A stretch of 64,000 nucleotides of DNA from Chrysaora quinquecirrha (GCA_014526335.1 JACTAT010000164.1:709001-773000), one strand, 5' to 3'; shown: positions 35,701 to 46,290, counted from the first letter of the stretch. Translations and numbers: made by a program. The notes: a model not told the origin generated them from the letters alone.

Positions 35701-36292
35701 GGAGGCTATTGCGTTATTTTATGAATTAAATTAACAAATTAAGATTTCGCTTTGCAAAATGCCAAGTTTTGCAGTGGGTAGAAAAGTTAGAATTTTATTC
35801 GCGAATACGTAAACCTAAGTGAAAGAAAAGGCTCCAGAATAAATGGAAAGCGAAAACTTTCTTAATAAAATACTAAAATAAAAATGTTTAGCCAGATCAA
35901 TTGCTTATCAAATGCTCCTTACAGTAGAATGGAAAAATTGATATGGGAAAATTGAAAATATGATATCGCAAATAATGTTTATAAAGGTTGCAAATCAAAT
36001 AATTTAATCATGGATACATCTACAAATTCTATATCGCTATCATTGTTATTCGTTTACTGTTAGTTACTGTTTCCTCTTCCTTTCAAAAGCAGAGTTATTC
36101 AAATTGGAAAATCTTCGTAAAATCTGGAAAAAAGATACAGTGTTGTCACAAACTTTACCAATGCAGAAAAGGATGATGAGAATAGGCCAACTTGTTTGCA
36201 CGGTTTTCCATACCATCACAACATCTGAGATTAATTGGGTTGCCTACCTTATAATCTTTTGCAAAAATGGCCGAAAAGGAAGTAGCTGTTTG

Positions 36293-36298
36293 TTTATT
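36293..36298 (-). terminator. possible polyadenylation signal of the EF-hand gene
   Basis: AATAAA on the minus strand, about 220 nt past the predicted stop at 36522-36520. Confidence 0.3.
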
Positions 36299-36519
36299 AC
36301 TCGCTCTTTTGGTTGACAACGAAGAAGACAAAATTCGTGGTTCAGCTCAAAACGCCAGCTTAAATCTATTTTTATAGATTCGACATAGCAACCAAAATTG
36401 AAAATGCTGTGCTAACATGCTGGTGAGACATAGCAAACCGTACCAACACATCAATTTTGATTAAATCTATGAAAATGTTGGCCAACATTTAAACATCTCC
36501 CATCTCCCCTCCCTCTTTG

Positions 36520-39500
36520 CTACACCATTGCGATGGGGTTCAAGCAGATGACCTTTTGAAAACTGCCTTTTTCGACAATTTGTTTCATGAGCTTTTCAAA
36601 GGGCCTTCGATAGCCACAACAGACCTACGTTGGTAAAACTTCGTTAGCAAACCTACCAGAATAATCCAATTCACTTCCAGCCAAATTCAGTTCATCAAGA
36701 ATGCCACTTAGCTCAGATGATGTGAGCTTCACGCTCAAATTCTCCAAAACACTTTTCAAATCAGAGACTCGGATTTTGTCCTTTCCTCCGTTATCAAATG
36801 CTTTGAAGGTCTCTCTTGTTTCATCGTACGCGTCTACGTCACCCTCACCAGTCATTCTTTGCATGAGAACGCAAAAGTCATCGAAGTCTATTTCACCTTG
36901 GCCTGAAAGAAAAAGCAAAAGTAAAAGTAACAGTAAACGAAAAGTAAAAGTAAAAGTAAAAGTAAAAGTAAAAGTAAAAGAAAAAGCAAAAGTAAAAGCA
37001 AAAGTAAAAGTAAATGTAAAAGTAAAAGTAAAAGTAAAAGTAAAAGTAAAAGTAAAAACAAAAGTAAAAGTAAAATCAAAAACAAAAGTAAAAGTAAAAG
37101 CAAAAACAAAAGTAAAAGTAAAAGTAAAAGTAAAAGTAAAAGTAAAAGTAAAAGTAAAAGTAAAAGTAAAAGTAAGAGTAAGAGTAAGAATAAGAGTAAA
37201 AGTAAGAGTAAGAGTAATAGTAAAAGTAAGAGTAAGAGTAAGAGTAATAGTAAAAGTAAGAGTAAGAGAAAAAGTAAAAGAAAAAGTAAGAGTAAGAGTA
37301 AAAGTAAAAGTAAAAGCAAAAACAAAAGTAAAAGTAAAAACAAAAGTAAAAGTAAGAGTAAAAGTAAGAGTAAGAGTTAGAGATAAGATAAGAGTAAGAG
37401 TAAGAATGAGAATAAGAGTAAAAGTAAAAGTAAAAGTAAAAGTAAAAGTAAAAGTAAAAGTAGAAGTAGAAGTAAAAGTAAGAGTAAGAGTTAGAGATAA
37501 GATAAGATAAGAGTAAGAGTAAGAGTAAAAGTAAAAGAAAAAGCAAAAGCAAAAGTAAAAGTAAAAGTAAAAACAAAAGTAAAAGTAAAATCAAAAACAA
37601 AAGTAAAAGTAAAAGCAAAAACAAAAGTAAAAGTAAAAGTAAATGTAAAAGTAAAAGTAAAAGTAAAAGTAAAAGTAAAAGTAAAAACAAAAGTAAAAGT
37701 AAAATCAAAAACAAAAGTAAAAGTAAAAGCAAAACAAAAGTAAAAGTAAAAGTAAAAGTAAAAGTAAAAGTAAAAGTAAAAGTAAAAGTAAGAGTAAGAG
37801 TAAGAGTAAGAGTAAAAGTAAGAGTAAGAGTAATAGTAAAAGTAAGAGTAAGAGTAAGAGTAATAGTAAAAGTAAGAGTAAGAGAAAAAGTAAAAGAAAA
37901 AGTAAGAGTAAGAGTAAAAGTAAAAGTAAAAGCAAAAACAAAAGTAAAAGTAAAAACAAAAGTAAAAGTAAATGTAAAAGTAAGAGTAAGAGTTAGAGAT
38001 AAGATAAGAGTAAGAGTAAGAATGAGAATAAGAGTAAAAGTAAAAGTAAAAGTAAAAGTAAAAGTAAAAGTAGAAGTAGAAGTAAAAGTAAGAGTAAGAG
38101 TTAGAGATAAGATAAGATAAGAGTAAGAGTAAGAGTAAAAGTAAAAGAAAAAGCAAAAGCAAAAGTAAAAGTAAATGTAAAAGTAAAAGTAAAAGTAAAA
38201 GTAAAAACAAAAGTAAAAGTAAAATCAAAAACAAAAGTAAAAGTAAAAGCAAAAACAAAAGTAAAAGTAAAAGTAAAAGTAAAAGTAAAAGTAAAAGTAA
38301 AAGTAAAAGTAAAAGTAAAAGTAAAAGTAAAAGTAAAAGTAAAAGTAAAAGTAAAAGTAAAAGTAAAAGTAAAAGTAAAAGTAAAAGTAAAAGTAAAAGT
38401 AAAAGCAAAAGTAAGAGTTAGAGATAAGATAAGAGTAAGAGTAAGAGTAACAGTAACAGCAAAAGTAAAAGCAAGAAAATAAAAGTAAAATTATACAAAA
38501 CTTAGAACTGCAAGCCTACCTTTGGTGTCGACCTCGGCGACCATTTTCTTGATTTCAGCTTCAGTGGGATTTTGTCCCAAGCTCTTCATCACCAACCCAA
38601 TTTCTGAAACTGTGACTGTTCCGTCGCCATCTCTGTCAAACACCAAAAACGCCTCACGAAATTCTATAAAAAATTGCAATGTTTTTAGGATGCTGGGTCA
38701 GATCATTCAAAGCACATTTTACTAGCAGCAACAAGAATTCACGTCTTCGTGAATGTTAAGATGTAATCCAGTTCAGAAGTTATGCCAGAAGGCTTGCAAC
38801 CGTGCCCATTTTCTCTATACTGTCTCAGCCTCAGTTGCAATTTATATCCATCGAGTTTGCAAACGAGACAAAGGTTTGGGCAGGGCCTGGTATTTAATTT
38901 TACACATGACAACAAGTCCTGGCAATGCAGTGACTCGACGTGTTTAAGATTTTTAGTCGAATCATTGTCAACTGAGGTAAAGAGAATACAGAGAAAAAGG
39001 GCTCTGCACGATGCGTAGTCAAGCAAGGCTGAGGAATCTCAGAACTCCACACTGCCTCCACACTCCAGTCCTCCTATTTGTCCGTGGTCTGTGTCCTCCA
39101 CAATATTTATAGCACTTAGCTGTCTACGACATTATTAATGCTTTGAGGAGTGTCAGACGAAAAATGTTCAAAGCATAAGCATCGTCGAAGATGTTTTGGC
39201 TTTTCTTCGCAATATATCTTAATTGATAAAATAGCCAGATTCAAACCCAAACAGTAGAAAGGTTACCTTTAATCTGTTCATCGGATAATTTTTTGCTACC
39301 CTGGCAAAGTAGAAGAATGAGCATTATGCCGTAATCTTAAAAAAGAAACAAGACCTTAGCCGGCAGCGCAGCGCAGTATGGGTGCAGCAAAACAAATTAT
39401 TGCCCCCAAAGTTTGTCTGTTTAAATTGAATTCGCTAACAATCCACAGCATCTTTTGAGACAACTTGTTACAGACTAACAGACTAAATAAATTCGTTCCT

Positions 39501-40848
39501 GCTGTACTGTTTCAAGCGAATTACTACTTTTCAATTGATATGCTTTGAGTTAAGTTCGCTTTCTGAATCTGTTGTATAATTTGAAGCGCTTTGACAGCGC
39601 ATCACTCGCACTATAGGTTCAATTGGATTCGCTGCGCTAATAGGCACTTTATGAATAAGTCCTAAATTTCTACAAATGGCTTATACGTAGCTATCCTTGT
39701 AGCTACAACAAATTCTGTTTCAGCAAAAAGTTTATACGTTATCCCTGATGGATCAACAAAAACAAAAAAAGCGAAGAAACAGTAGTGTGCACGTTCCCAG
39801 TATGCCACTGGTTGTCGCTTGGTTTCGCTGAAGTTTTGTAAAATATGCTGGCGACACTGGAGCATGCAACATGGCTCAAAGATAAGAAATAGGCCCTGAC
39901 CCTGACCAAACGATCAAACATTGTCGGTCCAACATTTGAGATTTGCTTGTTAAGCAAAATGTTTGACCGTTTGGCCACATCAAAAACATTGCTCGTCCAA
40001 CCTTTTTTGTTTGCGTCAATCAAAAAATGTTTTGAACTTTTTCAAGAACATAAAGCCACAAATTTTGTTACTTTTGCTTGTCAAGCGATGTTTATTGACA
40101 TGGCCACACGGTCAAAGCTTGTTTTACAGCAAATTTAAAATGTTGGGCCAACAATGTTTGATCGTTTGACCAGGCCCTAAGAGTGAAAGGGCAAACCCAC
40201 TCAGGAGCCTCAAATATAGCATAAGAAACATTATACACGCAGTTTCTTTTTTAAGCAACTTCGCTCTGCCTTAATTCCAAAAGATGCTTATTTATGGACC
40301 TTTTGTGGCCACCTTTTAGTAGCAAAAGTTGCTTAATTTTAACTGTATCTTCTTTGCCCTAAGAATAGTATAGAGGCTAGAAAAACAGCAAAATCTAACA
40401 TTACACATAAAATGACTGGAATTGTTTCTCCCTGCTGATATTGTTACCATTTGAGACTTGGTATTGAAAGTTAAACGGAAACCCCTCAATGAAATGCCTC
40501 ACTTAACGAGAAACACTCCGCTTATATGCGAGTTTTGACGACAAATGAATGGAAATAGCTTCTACTTTGATCAATCCTTGATTGCTTGCAGTGATATGAA
40601 TTATAAAGAATTAAAAACGTTGCTTAGGATTTTTCCTGTGGTACTATACGTTGCTTAAAATTTAAGGCCTTCTACATCTTGGTTGCTTATAAGTGGTTGC
40701 TTATAAAAAAACTGCGTGTAATAAAATGTTAAAGATAATCTTGAAAAAATCATTTGTCTACAACAATGTGGAAAGCCGCTTGAAACAAGCTTCTCTAGTT
40801 GTTTCTTGTAATGCAGGTTTCTTAAAAAAAGTACGTATAACTTACCAT
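36520..40848 (-). CDS. calmodulin-like EF-hand protein
   Basis: Predicted exons 40848-40846, 39300-39267, 38663-38520, 36902-36653 and 36604-36520, all in phase, give 171 aa. Exon 1 contributes only the ATG, followed by a consensus donor. Animal calmodulin genes also have an intron right after the start codon. The N-lobe is calmodulin-like: [17 protein letters not shown], canonical loop [12 protein letters not shown], then [15 protein letters not shown]. Loop 2 ([12 protein letters not shown]) ends in D where E is usual. Loop 3 ([12 protein letters not shown]) and site 4 ([10 protein letters not shown]) lack several calcium ligands, so the C-lobe probably binds calcium poorly. The fourth intron would be only 48 nt. 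If it is not spliced, the frame stops at 36625 after [15 protein letters not shown]. Intron 3 is a 1.6-kb hexanucleotide array. The protein is likely a cytosolic calcium sensor; its target is unknown. Confidence 0.82.
36905..38480. repeat. (AGTAAA/AGTAAG)n array with higher-order structure
   Basis: About 1.57 kb of hexanucleotide repeats (AGTAAA, AGTAAG, with AACAAA, AGCAAA and AGATAAGATAAG interruptions) fills intron 3 of the EF-hand gene. Rare interruptions recur with a spacing of about 610-633 bp ('ttagagataagataagataa' at 37491 and 38101; 'aaaatcaaaaacaaaag' near 37072, 37588, 37702 and 38221). About 130 bp of pure AGTAAA follows near 38270-38400. The poly-Leu and poly-Lys frames of up to 305 codons are artefacts. 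Confidence 0.95.
39138..39176 (+). ncRNA. hammerhead-like motif, diverged PLE tail copy
   Basis: ATGCTTT and AAAGCAT flank TGAGGA, GTGTCAGAC and GAA in the same order as the 42211-42252 motif. Stem I is still fully paired although its sequence differs. The C expected at core position 3 reads T, so the ribozyme is probably inactive. It lies in intron 2 of the EF-hand gene. Confidence 0.45.
39890..40185. repeat. foldback repeat of the GATCAAACATTG family
   Basis: Ends 'ccctgaccaaacgatcaaac' and 'gtttgatcgtttgaccaggg' are inverted repeats, with a matching 'caacatttgagatttgcttg' arm. It lies in intron 1 of the EF-hand gene. Confidence 0.75.
40236..40718. mobile_element. MITE, CACG-terminus group, AAGCAAC variant, second copy
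   Basis: A 483-bp element flanked by TA, starting CACGCAGTTTCTTTTTTAAG and ending TTATAAAAAAACTGCGTG. It is inverted relative to 20223-20643, as shown by 'ggtggccataagaggtcc' against 'ggaccttttgtggccacc'. AAGCAAC or GTTGCTT recurs inside. Confidence 0.85.
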
Positions 40849-41640
40849 ATTTTTCTAGTTTGAAAAAACAGGTCCTTCTTCAAACATCAACTGCAGAGAA
40901 GAAAAATTCATCTATGCTCGACATAACAACACACAGTTAACCCCCAGAGTAAGACGATCACTATGATAGCAAAGACGGGGGTCGCAATAGCTCAAGACCT
41001 GTTCAAAAGATCGCTCAAATACAAGATAATAGCCTAAAAATCATGCTTCAGCTATGTCAAAACAGGCAAAACTTCTCAACTTCTTCGAAGATTTATTACC
41101 ATTACATAAATGTGCACTTTTTCGAGTGGCAAAAAACATCAGTAAAAACCCTTTTAATACACAGAGAATCCCGAAATCTCTGAATATTTTCGGAGGAAAA
41201 CCTGCGATAAATTCACAGCTAGTATTAACTGGTAGTTACTGGTAGTTATTAAAGTTACTTGTAGTTACTAGAAGTTACTAGTAGTTACTTCTAGAATATA
41301 ACTATTAATTGCTTCTAATAACTACTAGTAGCTATTAATTATTAGAAATAACTACCATAAACTTCTGACTACTTCAATTAACCATAAGTATCTATTAATC
41401 ACTACTAGTAACTACTAGTAACTTTCGATTACTACCAGTAACTACTAGTAACTATTGATTACTATTAGCAATTACCAGTAACAGTTGAAACTGCTTGTAA
41501 CTACTAATAATAACTTTTAATAACTACTAGTGCCTAATAGTTACTATCAATTACTAGTGGTAACTACAAGTATCTAATAATTACTACAAGTAACTGCTTG
41601 TAACTATTAAATAGCTACTACTAGTAACTACTTATAGAAA

Positions 41641-42059
41641 GTTCTACCATCCATTCAAAAGGATTACGTACCTACCACACAAACAAGTTTGGTCATTTAT
41701 GAATTTTCGTGCCGGTGTGATGCCAGGTACGTAGGTCGTACTTCCCAGAGATTAGGAGATAGGATAAAGCAGCATGTCCCTACTAATATTCGTCTGCATA
41801 ATTTTCGGCAAAGAGAGCAACCACCCCGTGGGTCTAAACAACAATCTAGTCTTAAACATGATTCGGCCATAGGACAACATCTGCTTGACTTGATAACCCA
41901 ATTTGTGAGGAAAATTACAGCGAGGATTGTTTAACAATCATTGGCAAAGCAAGATCTTTGTTTCACTTAGGGGTTTTGGAATCTGTCTACATCAAAACCA
42001 AAAGGCCGGTTCTGTGTAGACAGAAAGAGTTCGTTTTCTCACTTGGACTCTCCAAATAA
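41641..42059 (+). pseudogene. C-terminus of a Penelope-like element ORF (GIY-YIG endonuclease)
   Basis: The frame from 41641 reads KDYVPTTQTS, then VIYEFSCRCDARYVGRTSQR, the start of a GIY-YIG domain (here IYEF...YVG) as in endonuclease-bearing PLEs, with DRIKQH following. A tandem CTTGA duplication (41884-41893) shifts the frame at HLLD. The other frame then continues through ENYSEDCLTIIGKARSLFHL and [20 protein letters not shown] to a stop at 42057-42059. Upstream parts, including the reverse transcriptase, are missing, so this is a 5'-truncated dead copy. The insertion 41638-42313 is flanked by ACTTATAG at 41630-41637 and 42314-42321. Confidence 0.85.
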
Positions 42060-42210
42060 TTCTACTGGTCTTCCCGTTGTATCCGACCAGCTGATTGGTG
42101 TTTAAAACACAATGCCAATTCAGCTTTTCGTTCTTTCTGATTGGTGCATTTCGAGCCGCATCTGGGTATAAATTCCGCCTTAGTTCATTGTTTCGGTTGT
42201 TTCTGACGTT

Positions 42211-42252
42211 CATACTCTGAGGAGTGTCAGACGAAAAAAGCTTTTAAGTATG
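42211..42252 (+). ncRNA. hammerhead-ribozyme-like motif in the PLE 3' tail
   Basis: Order along the plus strand: stem I strand CATACT, core CTGAGGA, minimal stem II GT-GTCAG-AC, GAA, self-complementary stem III AAAAGCTTTT, H17 = A, stem I return strand AGTATG. This is the type I hammerhead layout, with C3, G5, A6, G8, A9, G12, A13 and A14 all matched. PLEs are known to carry hammerhead ribozymes. Stem II has only 2 bp, so activity may need dimerisation or may be lost. A second intact-looking copy is at 53709-53751. Confidence 0.65.
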
Positions 42253-42456
42253 CCCAAAAATGATTCCGCTATTTATCGCAATTTTGAAGTTTTGTACAAC
42301 TCAAAGACTATTCACTTATAGTAACTTTTAATTACTACAAGTAACTGCATGCAACTACTACTAGTTGTTACTACTAGTAAGTACAATTTTTTACTAGTAA
42401 CCACTAGTTACAATGTATTACTACTTGTAACAACTACTTACCTGTCGCAGCTACTA

Positions 42457-42807
42457 CACGTTTTTTTATAAGAACAAAATATATAAGAACATAAGGCTTC
42501 GGAGGCTGAAAAGTTAAGAACATGCTAAGAACATTACAAGGCTTTGTGAAGCTAGAGACAAATTAAAATTTACTTTCTTAAGTGGCGCTGTCCTGTTCTC
42601 AACTCTAGAAAACAGGTGAACTATCAATCATTTTGACTATATGTGCGTCCCTTCTCGTAGCAATTATACCTAATTTGAAAAACAACAGCTTTTTAAAAAG
42701 CAAGAAAATTAAGAACTTGTTAAGAACATTTTGAGCATACAAATCGGAAAAATTAAGAACATTGCATGGCTTTCTTCAATTTCAGTGTTCTTTTAAAAAA
42801 AAACGTG
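42457..42807. mobile_element. MITE, CACG-terminus group, AAGAAC variant
   Basis: A 351-bp element flanked by TA, starting CACGTTTTTTTATAAGAACA and ending TGTTCTTTTAAAAAAAAACG plus TG. AAGAAC recurs at least six times inside. It is inserted into the TAACTACTAG array. Confidence 0.85.
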
Positions 42808-42860
42808 TAGTAACAATTAATTACTAGAAGTAGCAACTAGTAACCACCCAAAGGATGGAC

Positions 42861-43579
42861 AGCTTCGTGGATAGAAATGAATGTCATCCCTCCTGAATGG
42901 CATGACAAAAGACCAGTAGCTTTGCTACCATACAAAGAGGCTAGATAGCTAAATGGATTAAAAATTCTAAAAAGACAGAAGTTTCAAAATATATAAAATG
43001 ATATTTAAAATATAAGAAAAAATAAATTGTTTCACGTAACGTACGGTCATATAGTGTTGATCAACATAGAGTGATTTAAACAAAATTGCAGTTGAATATC
43101 GTAGTTTTTCGCAACACATCTGTATATGAAAAATACGAGTAAAAGTCGGTTCACTAGGCGTAACATCCAATTTTTAGCTAAGAAGGGATCATACCAATTA
43201 CAGTAATAGGACAACAAAGAGTTCTATAATCAGACAGTGATATTGTTTCCATATTCAATCAACTCTAAAGCGATCCTACCCATAAGCTTTATTTCACTAC
43301 TAAGCTTACATAAGCCAGAGACACAAGCCGTCTGAATTAATCAACGGGAGTTGAGATAGGTCACATAGCTGTAGCAGAGTTCATCAATGTTTTGAAGTTT
43401 TTGCCATGCTGGTAAAAAATCAGATTTTCAAACGTCGAGTGAAATAAAGTTGCCGTTTTAAAGTCTATTTCTAGCCTAGGGCTACTCAGTCGACTTTAAA
43501 TTTAACCCCTGGTTTGGATGCAAATAACTTATAGCAGTGTGTAGCCACAAGCAGCGCTCATATCTCAGGTCGCCATTGC
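42861..43579. other. non-coding stretch
   Basis: AT-rich sequence between the repeat array and the SINE. I see no exon, repeat copy or regulatory motif that I can support. Confidence 0.35.
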
Positions 43580-43735
43580 CCATTTATACATATCCTGGTA
43601 TAGATAGGCACATCTGTGTTTAACAACTTGCCCAAGGTTGTTATCTCTGCAACACAAGTGGAAAGACCGGGGTTCGAACTCATAAACATTAAGTTGTGAA
43701 GCCTGCACGCTAACCACTGCACCACAGAGACCAAA
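43580..43735 (-). repeat. tRNA-derived SINE
   Basis: Minus-strand A box TGGTGCAGTGG (43724-43714) and B box AGTTCGAACCCC (43680-43669). The tail 'gttgttatctctgcaac' and 'aggcacatctgtg' is shared with 56085-56200 and 57770-57900, which define the same family. Confidence 0.75.
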
Positions 43736-45049
43736 ATAATAGCGGAATAGCGACAAAACCTCGGGCCCAAGGGGAGATTCACTCCTTTGAAAACTCGTAC
43801 ACCCTTGCAGGGTAACCTATTCTTTCTCGGAAACCCCTTGGAAATCCTTTCGTTTTAATAAAAATCTCGCGCACCGTTTTGGAGAGTGATTTGCCCGCGG
43901 GAAGGCCGGCGGGTCATTATTCCCGACAGAATTATTTTGAAACTGGAAATCGACGTTTTTTTTAGCTAAAATCTCCAAAAAAACCAATATCCCCAAGATT
44001 TTGTAAATCTACGAGTAGGGGGAATTTGCACCTCCCTTGTCATGACGCCCCTGATTAGAGTCTCGACTACAGTACATCAAACACATTAGTACACGCATCT
44101 TTACTTATTCCGTTTACACAAAACAGCCCTACAGTCAAGCGTCCTTTCTGGACGAGTCGCATATTCATAACATTTTGTTTAAAGTCTTTAATTTTTGAGT
44201 AGTACAAAACATCAAAACCGTGATGAACAGCAGAAACATAAGAGGGCATTTTTAAAAGCTGCATTTGTCTGACAATTTTGGGATTATAAACGTCAGAAAC
44301 CGACCGAAACAATTGGGGCGCGTACTTCTTAACCCCCAAAACCTTCCGAAATTCGAAAACAGCTTCCAAAAACAGAATCCATGATTTTCAAGAAACACGA
44401 ATTCTGAAAATCTGAAAAATTTCGCGCCAAAATTCTTGCTTGCCTCGTCCCAAGACCCATTCGTGGAATGTATCCTTGCAACTGGTAGAATGGAGGTCTA
44501 TTTATAACTTCAAACCGTGAACCTCTCGAAAGTCTCGGAAACCTTCTGCCTTTGATCGTCGACGGGATTTTAACATTATACTGTCTCAAATAGGGTGAAC
44601 GTTTTAAGTTTTCTTAATTTTCTCACCCTTTTTTATGGGATACTGTTAAAACCATACTCATGTTAAGAGCATTTCAGCGCAAAAACACAACTTCACGGGC
44701 GGAATATACCCGTACCTAAATTGTACAAAGTACCCCGCGGGCATTGAAGTGTACAGACACCAAGGAACAGTTCACCATAAGATACTTCACCAGTTGAAAC
44801 AAAATAAAGAATAAAAAAATCTGACTTTACAAAGTTCACCGTTTCTTAATGCTGCATAACTTGGACAAAATGAAAATTCTTGGCACTGAAATGTTCTATT
44901 AAAAACTTTCTTAGCCAAATGTTCATACACACAGTTCGATTTTCAAGAAACATAGCTCTAAGGACTATTACCAAAAGTTTCTTATTATACGAGAACATTG
45001 TCTCGAGAGTTTAATGGAAACGCCTCAACGAAACACGCATGTTTAGCTG
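43736..45049. other. non-coding stretch with repeat fragments
   Basis: 44110-44330 is a degenerate minus-strand PLE tail (gaacagcagaaacat, gtctgacaattttg, gtcagaaaccgaccgaaac). 44580-44745 is a fragment of the 3893-4266 family. 44820-45000 carries TTTCTTA repeats and a 'cacacagttcgattttcaag' end resembling the CACG-terminus MITEs. No gene is visible. Confidence 0.5.
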
Positions 45050-45415
45050 CAATTATTATTGCTTGCTATAAAGTCTAATTGATACTACATTACAGTACAA
45101 TTAATTCATCTATAGATTTGTTGCTCTGGTGCATTGTGGCCGGTGAAACGTCGAAAATGGAAAAAATGTAGCATATTCTGGAAAATTTTGATTGTATTGC
45201 ACCGCTGGTCGGCCCTCCCTTGTCAAGCAAAAACGCTCCATGCTTTTGCAGTAGTTCTGTTTTATTTCCCATTGTTTTTCTTAGCCTTTACTCTGTATAA
45301 ATGATTCATGAATGCATAAAAGAGTGATTTCGCCGACCGAAACTACCGATTTGCCGACTGGTCCTTTTTCCAGGGGGGTGTCGCACCCCCAATACCCCAA
45401 TGTAGGGACGGCCCT
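45050..45415. mobile_element. truncated, inverted copy of the 784-bp hAT-like element
   Basis: Reverse complement of the 5' half of 25556-26339, ending 'tgtagggacggccctg'. Shared inner landmarks include 'ggtcggccctcccttgtc' and 'gataaatgattcatgaatgc'-like sequence. The other end is missing. Confidence 0.8.
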
Positions 45416-45589
45416 GCCGGACAGTGGCACAGTGGTACTAGGTTAGGTTAGTGTAAAAATGTAGCATGCTTGTTCCTTTCTTAGTTTGCTTGCTTTTTGC
45501 CTTCAGTCTGACTGTCTTGCTTATTTTCATATTTAGCCGATGTTCTTCGGGCTCATGAAAAGGTCAGCTTGTTCACGGTATTTATAATA

Positions 45590-45999
45590 CACCTTTTCAA
45601 CTAATGACCTCGTTTTCAAAAAAATTTAAAATTGTGTCACAGAAGGATTTCGACGTCAGATTCGAATTCAGCACCTTCGTTTTAGTGTTTGGGCAAATGT
45701 TTACGCTTCTAGACCTTACGATGTTCATTTTATAGCGATTAAAAATTTGAAAAGTTATAAAGGATTTAACCGTGAAAATGACTGAGGGTGTAAAATTTCA
45801 CCCCGAGCGATTTTTCACGGTCAAATCCTTAATAAATTTTCGAACTTTTCGTCGCTATAAAATCAACACCGTAATACTAGAATCATAAAAATTTGCCTCA
45901 ACACTAAAATAAAGGTGCTCAATCTGAATCTGGGGTTAAAATTTTTGTACGAACAAATTTTCGCAAATTTTGAAAACGAGGCTCTTAGTTGAAAAGGTG
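45590..45999. mobile_element. MITE with CACCTTTT termini, copy 1
   Basis: A 410-bp, nearly full-length inverted repeat flanked by TA. Termini are CACCTTTTCAACTAATGACC and GAAAACGAGGCTCTTAGTTG followed by AAAAGGTG. The centre pairs 'aaggatttaaccgtgaaaa' with 'ttttcacggtcaaatcctt'. A second copy is at 48431-48865. Confidence 0.85.
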
Positions 46000-46159
46000 T
46001 ATTGTTTATTAATTACTTATTAATAACTTACATTTATTGTTCTGTTCACAATCACATTAAGTGAATTGTATTGAGTGAAGATTGATATACATGTTTTGTT
46101 GATTTGTTAAATATTTCCTTTTCTCTTACATTCTGACTCTTAAAAGAAAGGTTATGAAT

Positions 46160-46290
46160 TAGACTCGTGACACGAGTCTCTAGTTTACGCTCCCTTATTT
46201 CGATTTGTCACTCCAACCATTGTAGAAAACAACAACAACAACAACATCGAGCGAAGTAGTGGGACTTATGTAGTGAGTCTAGTTATGAAT
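46160..46290. repeat. short foldback element, TAGACT termini
   Basis: 'tagactcgtgacacgagtct' at the left and 'gtagtgagtcta' at the right, with 'aacaacaacaacaacaac' between. It is a diverged relative of the elements at 26382-26530 and 11935-12000, about 400 bp upstream of the POM121 start. Confidence 0.5.

Larger units (their letters stand above)
41217..42860. repeat. TAACTACTAG-type array interrupted by two insertions
   Basis: Degenerate tandem runs of 'agtaactactagtaactact' occupy 41217-41637, 42322-42456 and 42808-42860. The interruptions are the PLE fragment 41638-42313 and the MITE 42457-42807. Removing both leaves one array of about 600 bp. Confidence 0.85.

Noticed and set aside
36655..36657. 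Alternative donor G|gtaggt for exon 4 of the EF-hand gene
   Set aside because: Joined to the acceptor before 36604, it leads to a stop within a few codons. The donor at 36652 keeps the EF-hand-like frame.
36701..38408. Open frames of 151-305 codons rich in Leu, Lys/Val, Phe and Tyr/Ser on both strands
   Set aside because: They are translations of the AGTAAA/AGTAAG hexamer array, which stays open in many frames because the unit is a multiple of three.
41217..42860. Possible CRISPR-like or satellite centromeric array
   Set aside because: The units are short and irregular with no unique spacers, and two transposon insertions explain the interruptions. The host is a eukaryote.
43580..43735. Possible tRNA gene
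   Set aside because: A and B boxes are present, but no paired acceptor stem or full cloverleaf could be drawn, and the tail is shared with other dispersed copies. It fits a SINE better.
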